NCBI RefSeq assembly: GCF_030445035.2
Contig: NC_080682.1
Coordinates: forward strand, 30,672,770-30,736,769
DNA length: 64,000 nucleotides
Source: Dasypus novemcinctus
Lineage: Eukaryota; Chordata; Mammalia; Cingulata; Dasypodidae
Direction: 5' to 3'
Shown here: in pieces, positions 59,641 through 64,000 of the stretch
How positions within the stretch are numbered: the stretch's first letter is position 1
How the letters are laid out: each line of letters starts with the position of its first letter
Made by a program: the position numbers and the translations under genes
The notes under the pieces: generated by a model
What the model saw: only the letters and a program-made list of their open reading frames with translations
Databases searched by the model: none
What the model was told of the DNA's origin: nothing

Positions 59641-59949
59641 AGATTGGCGTTCATTTCCTATTTCTTTGCTTGTTTTTTTTGCACATTGTACATTTTAGTA
59701 TTTAAAATATTAACTCTGTGATTTATTCCTTGAGATATATATTTCTTGATTTTGTAACCACCTGGTGATAAGACAGAGATTTTCTTGAGCTTCAGCTCTC
59801 CTATCTAGAATTTCTACCCAAGGTGAATGCACTGTGCTGGATTTTTTCTGTCTTTCTGAGCCTCTGACTTTGTCTTTAGCTTTTGCTTGTTAGTTGATTT
59901 GGAGTTTCTCTGATTCCAGGAGTTTAGCTGTCCTTTTGTTTCCCAGAAC

Positions 59950-60234
59950 ACAAACTTCCCTCTCTTGAGTGTTCGAAATCTGCTAGTCTTTGCCCAAGAC
60001 TTTCTAGATCTTTAGTTTCTTACACTCCTTTCCTTATGTCAAGTTGCTTTTGCCTGGATGGCAGATTATGGGAGGAGGATGATCCTTGAGAGGACTTTGC
60101 CAAAATAGTATTTCCTACCCAAAACAGGGCCAGAGACCCACAAAGGAGTGCAGATCAAACCCGCAGTGCCCTAAGGAGGGAAACAAGAAGGGTTTTAAGA
60201 GTTTTTTAAAGGGAAACCATTCAAAATTCTACAT
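59950..60234. other. Non-coding, unassigned
   Basis: Sequence between the L1 and unit D; no gene. May be L1 5' end. Confidence 0.35.
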
Positions 60235-60354
60235 TATAAAAGGATAAATAGAATTATACCAAAATATACTGACTGTAAGATCACTATCTTTTGAATTACC
60301 AAACTTGATCTTAAATTAGGAACATTTTTCATCTTGTTTATTTATGTGATTTGT
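60235..60354. other. Unit D, short left flank of the receptor pseudogene
   Basis: Resembles 47.64-47.78 kb just beyond the stop of the intact receptor (TTACCAAACTT, then TTTTCATCTTGTTTATT). Confidence 0.6.
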
Positions 60355-61067
60355 TATTTTTGGCTGCAGAACTTCCTCTTTGCATTTTTCACCCCGACAT
60401 TTATGAAGATTTAGATGAAAGGACTGAACATGAGTTTTATAATAGAATAAAATATAGTCACTATTTTATCAAAAGAGAAGGGTTTCCTGGGCTGAATATA
60501 CACAAAACATGCAAGGTATGAAAACTAAGACAATCACATTAATATAGCAAAGAAGAAATGACTGATGATATTGAAGCCAAAGAAGGACAACTACACAATG
60601 AAATGGATTTGAATCAGGGCCTCAAGAAATCCCCCAGCCCAAGACATGACCACCAGGAGGCCACACGCACTCTGGTTCATTGTGATCATGCAGTGCAGGG
60701 CCTGCAGATGTCCATGTAGTGGTCATAAACCATCACCCAGGGTGGGATGATTTAAATTCCCCCAAAGAAATGCAAAAACCATAATCATGCACCCAAAGAA
60801 TGAAAAAAAGAAATCCTTCTTAATGAGTAAGTGGATTGCCATTTTTGACATCATTGTTGAAGGGAAAGAGCCATCTTAAAAGGACAAGAGACAGAAAAAA
60901 AAAAGCATAGGGAAACAAAGAACTGGACTGGTATCAATAGTTACTCTCATAAATATGTTGCCTGCCTTGGTGAAAGAGTAGATGATTGTAAACATGGAAA
61001 ACAACAGTTTCTGCACATTTAGGTTCTGTGTCAAGCAGAGTAGAATGAATTCTGTTATTTTGTTCAC
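60355..61067 (-). pseudogene. Olfactory receptor pseudogene, OR4C-like
   Basis: A dead paralogue of the receptor at 47782. The first 63 codons (60876-61067) are open and read MNKITEFILLCLTQNLNVQK, then continue through FPMLFFFCLLSF, matching helices 1-2 of the intact copy, before an A-rich frame break near 60.89 kb. Further on, the complement of the [10 protein letters not shown] region is recognisable at about 60.71-60.74 kb (TGCAGTGCAGGGCCTGCAG) but out of frame. About 190 bp covering helix 5 to the start of helix 6 is missing near 60.55 kb, where helix 6 text joins directly to loop 2 text. The helix 7 end and C-terminus are degraded. It cannot make a receptor. Confidence 0.92.
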
Positions 61068-61524
61068 TTAGTTAAGCATAGCTAGTTAAGGGTTCTGAAC
61101 TTTTAGTTCCCAGATGATTCAAATTAGCAACTTTAGCCAAGGTAGTAGCAAACCAGTTCACCCTGTTTTTTCTTGTGGTTGTGGCATCTGAGCCCATGGT
61201 GGGGAGCAGATCTAATTAGGCTGGTTTATCAGTTTTTGTGTGGAATAGTTCAGGAGTGATCTTGGGGTCTAGGTTATAAATCACAGAATGTCCTAGTGTT
61301 GAGAGTATGAGTTCATGAAGTAATCAGAGCCTACAAGACTGCCCTAATAGTACCTGTCTCACAGAGTTAAAGGAGACCTAAGCATGGAAAAAATATATAG
61401 AACTATGAAAAATTAAGGTTATATTTTTGATGCCCTGAGGATAGATATCTGCAAGCTAGAAATACTCTTACTTAATATTTAAGAAAAAACAACAACAGGA
61501 GTTTGGGAATATAGCAAACCTAAC

Positions 61525-61720
61525 CTCTTTAGACTGTCTCTTCTACTTACTTTGTCAATTTGGGCATGTTCCTTAGGTTCTTTAAGTCCCAGTTTCCATA
61601 TCTGTACAATAGCATAAGACACCAGTTTCATAGGTTTTTCATTTGGTTTTATGAAATAATGCATGGATTGTGTTTAGAATGCTACCTGATACAAGGCCTA
61701 TTGTTTGCTGTTGCCTTCTT
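61525..61720. repeat. MIR SINE relic (unit D)
   Basis: CAATTTGGGCATGTTCCTTAG, CAGTTTCCATATCTGTACAA, then TAGAATGCTACCTGATACAA. Confidence 0.75.
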
Positions 61721-62019
61721 CTGTACACAAAATGAAAGTTCATGATGTTATTGACAAGGTTTATGGCAATTATTTTATCTCGTTTATCTAGGGTTTTATC
61801 TTTCTTTATACTCGATAGGATTCTGGTAGAATCTGGAAATTAGGAGAAAAGAAAGGACAAGTTTTGCTGTATTCAGTACTGATTCAAGGGTCATTATTAT
61901 TCTAAAATCTTCTAGGAATGGTCAATTCCTCTAATAAAATAATTGACAGTGATGTTGGGAGTCCCTGAAAAGTTCATAGGAGTTAATGGAAGTGTAAATA
62001 TTATGTGAATTTACAAATA

Positions 62020-62240
62020 ACAAGCACTTTCTATGTATTAGTCACACTGCCAAGTTTAGTATAACATGATTCTCATACAATCCAATGAGGGAGGGAGTAA
62101 TATTTTCATTTTTTATATAGGAAATTTAATGTTAATTTTTAACATCACTTGGACAAGATTTAAAGGCTCCTAATTAGCAAACCTTGGTTTAAATCAAGAC
62201 TGATCTGATTTCGAAGCCTGCATTCTATTCAATATGTCAT
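62020..62240. repeat. MIR-related SINE relic (unit D)
   Basis: TTTATATAGGAAATTTAATG, then CTCCTAATTAGCAAACC and CTGATCTGATTTCGAAGCC; counterpart of 8090. Confidence 0.5.
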
Positions 62241-63474
62241 TGTACCTCACAGACACTATTCACTGGGTATCACAGAAAAGAAAAACTGACTCAGACTAAC
62301 TCTTGATTCTACCACTCGTGGCCGGCAGGCCTTCTTCCTCAGAAAAATCCTATGTGTGAAACTGTTCAGGAAAGATAGTGATGCAGAAAACAGCACATCT
62401 TTATACTTTAATTTTCTACCTCTGGCCCCATCTGGGGGAACTTTCTTAGTACCATTCAGGCAACTTTGATTCCAGTCATTTCTTGATAAAAGGAAAGTTA
62501 AGTACAATATCAGATTTAGGCAAAGGAACATCATCTACATGAATGGCACATGGTAAGATTATAGAGAATTATACACTTGTCTTAATTTGCCAATGCTGCT
62601 ATAAAACATCATACAATGAGTTGGCTTAAACAACAAACTTTCATTGGAAGTCCATAATCAAGATATCAACAACATCATGCTCTGTCTTAGAGTTGTTGCC
62701 TCTGTAGTGATGGCAACCATCAGTCACATGATTTTGTCCTTGGTTATCTCCTGAGGCTTTCTCTATGACTTCTATAGGTTCCAAACTTTCTCAATAATGT
62801 CTACAATCATGCTACAGACTCTGAAAGCACCTGATCTTTCTTATTCTCATGGTCCAGTGTGTTATGACTAGTCCCCTTTTTGGTCCCATTTACCAGCATC
62901 TTCTTTATCCTTTTAGTAGGGCTATGTATCTTCAAAATTCTAAGTTTTCTTCCAGAATCAACACCTCCTAGGAAGAACAAGGTATTAATCATGCAGGGAT
63001 TTCATACAGTTCCAACTACAGTGCCAGCCCCACCTTCTGTCATCCTCAATAGAATAACGAGAGGGTTTTATACCCTGTCAGGCAGGGATCACTGCACATA
63101 ATCAGCAGGAAATAGCTACAGAAGAATGACCATCACCCTTTAGCTCACCCTGAAGAATAAGGGTATAAACTCCCTGAGGGGGTACTTTAGGCCAGTTAGT
63201 ATAGGGAAAGAACAAAGGTGAGTCACAGCTATAGTCATTCTATGTGATGAGTCACAGTACATAGTTGTTCTATTTACTAATTATATGAATCTATATGGAA
63301 TGTTTCACTTATCTAATCCTGCAAACCAGCTATAGATAAAATTAGGTAATTGGAAGTAATATTAAAAGATGACTATTAAAATTGTGTTTATGTTTAGAAA
63401 ATACTTGGAAAATATTTTTCTTAATTGAATTGGGCCATATCCAATACTACTTCATTGTTGGCTATCATATCTTG

Positions 63475-63575
63475 AATCCTGGCAATCTGTGAGATCTTTG
63501 GCTAACTAGACAACTCCTCTGTTCCTCGGTTTTCTCTTTTGAAAAACAAAAGGTTGCAAAATATAGGATTGTTAC
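63475..63575. repeat. MIR SINE relic (unit D)
   Basis: CTGTGAGATCTTTGGCTAAC and CTCTGTTCCTCGGTTTTCTC; counterpart of 9355. Confidence 0.65.
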
Positions 63576-64000
63576 AAGGATGACGTAAATGACTAAAAGG
63601 GGGTCAAATGATTGAATGTGAATACTTTTAGTATGGGAGAAAATTGTTCATGTTTAAATGTGAGTGGTAAAATCTAGTAGAGGTGGAAAGAGAAGAGATA
63701 GAGAGGCAAAAGACAGAGAAAAAGAGAGAGGGAAGATATGGGACAGAAATGGGGTCATCAATAATAGGCATGTTGGGTATGGCAGACACTGGTAATTTCC
63801 CACAGATCTTCTTTATCTCAGACTCTATTTTGTTACGGTGTCAGATAACCATGCGTTTGATGGAAAGTGGAGTCCATTCCCAATCCAAATGTGTGAATGT
63901 GGATTGAACATGAATATGACTAAACCAATTACGTTAATACTCCTTCCCATTGGCATTAAAATAGGCATGTGATGTAATGCCAGCCAATATAAAGAGAAAA

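Larger units (their letters stand above)
53640..59950 (-). mobile_element. Old L1, near full length, antisense
   Basis: Begins with T-rich sequence (the element's 3' end) and runs through ORF2 3' text (GGAATATTATTCAG-type complement at 54.08 kb). The reverse transcriptase region is at about 55.64-55.67 kb, where the FADD-type motif is altered to VGDM. The 5' half of ORF2 lies at 56.5-57.9 kb. After a solo LTR at 58032-58481, sequence resembling the L1M/HAL1 5' region follows (GGCAGTTATTTTCTTTTAACA, TGCCTTCTTGCCTC, GGGATTCCCATAATGTGTATGTTGG). Many stops; the longest frame is plus-strand and meaningless. A 144-bp duplication is lodged at 59497. The exact 5' end is uncertain. Confidence 0.8.
61080..64000. 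other. Unit D, downstream block (duplicated)
   Basis: Begins directly after the pseudogene start with sequence equivalent to 7.13 kb in unit A (TTCTGAACTTTTAGTTCCCAG), so the roughly 3 kb seen between receptor and this point in unit C is absent. It then parallels 7.1-9.9 kb closely to the end of the window; final landmarks are ATGCGTTTGAT and GCCAATATAA (compare GCCAATATAACAAAAGAG at 9.83 kb). No gene; the short frames are not conserved between copies. Confidence 0.7.

Noticed and set aside
1..64000. A new multi-gene system (defence, metabolic or mobile)
   Set aside because: Apart from the receptor, every frame longer than about 100 codons falls in or opposite a recognisable retroelement; there is no run of non-repeat genes to form a system.

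Overview
The window is mammalian nuclear DNA, not microbial: AT-rich, with long non-coding stretches dominated by retroelements. Its tRNA-derived SINEs (about 29.5 and 33.3 kb) match the Dasypus-type 'DAS' family. A recurring LTR family that begins TGTAGCRGTTTG and ends GACTAATACA also looks xenarthran. I therefore read it as an armadillo or close xenarthran relative; this is family recognition from memory, not a database search.

The only protein-coding gene I can defend is an intact olfactory receptor (OR4C-like, minus strand, 47782-48702, 306 aa). A second copy at 60355-61067 is a decayed pseudogene. Around them, non-coding sequence recurs several times in the same order. Left flanks are at about 1.64-3.15, 18.49-18.79 and 45.68-47.6 kb. 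Right flanks are at about 3.3-9.9, 29.3-32.3 plus 39.25-42.2, and 49.4-53.6 kb. Downstream blocks are at about 11.1, 13.8-17.2 and 61.08-64.0 kb. The window is thus an olfactory-receptor cluster built by tandem duplication of units of roughly 8-10 kb. One unit keeps a working receptor, one keeps a pseudogene, and two have lost it. In one of those two, about 10.5 kb of transposon debris sits where the gene should be.

Layout: 1-1.6 kb, nothing recognised. 1.6-11 kb, unit A without a receptor, with two ERVL-type LTRs, one of which hosts a nested gamma-type LTR. 11.1-17.4 kb, unit A'/A'' with an L1 fragment, an ERVL pol relic and an LTR with an internal duplication. 17.4-29.3 kb, L1 graveyard with a dimeric tRNA-SINE, a gamma-type solo LTR and a 1.43-kb GC-rich LTR. 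29.3-42.2 kb, right half of unit B, split by a 6.9-kb ERVL provirus. 42.2-45.7 kb, a short two-LTR gag-only provirus. 45.7-53.6 kb, unit C with the intact receptor. 53.6-60 kb, an old minus-strand L1 carrying a younger solo LTR. 60.2-64 kb, unit D with the receptor pseudogene.

I found no new enzymatic or defence system. The useful content is structural: the duplicated units, several LTR insertions with target-site duplications, a 144-bp duplication that copies an LTR/L1 junction, and a CpG-rich LTR with a CTCF-like motif.
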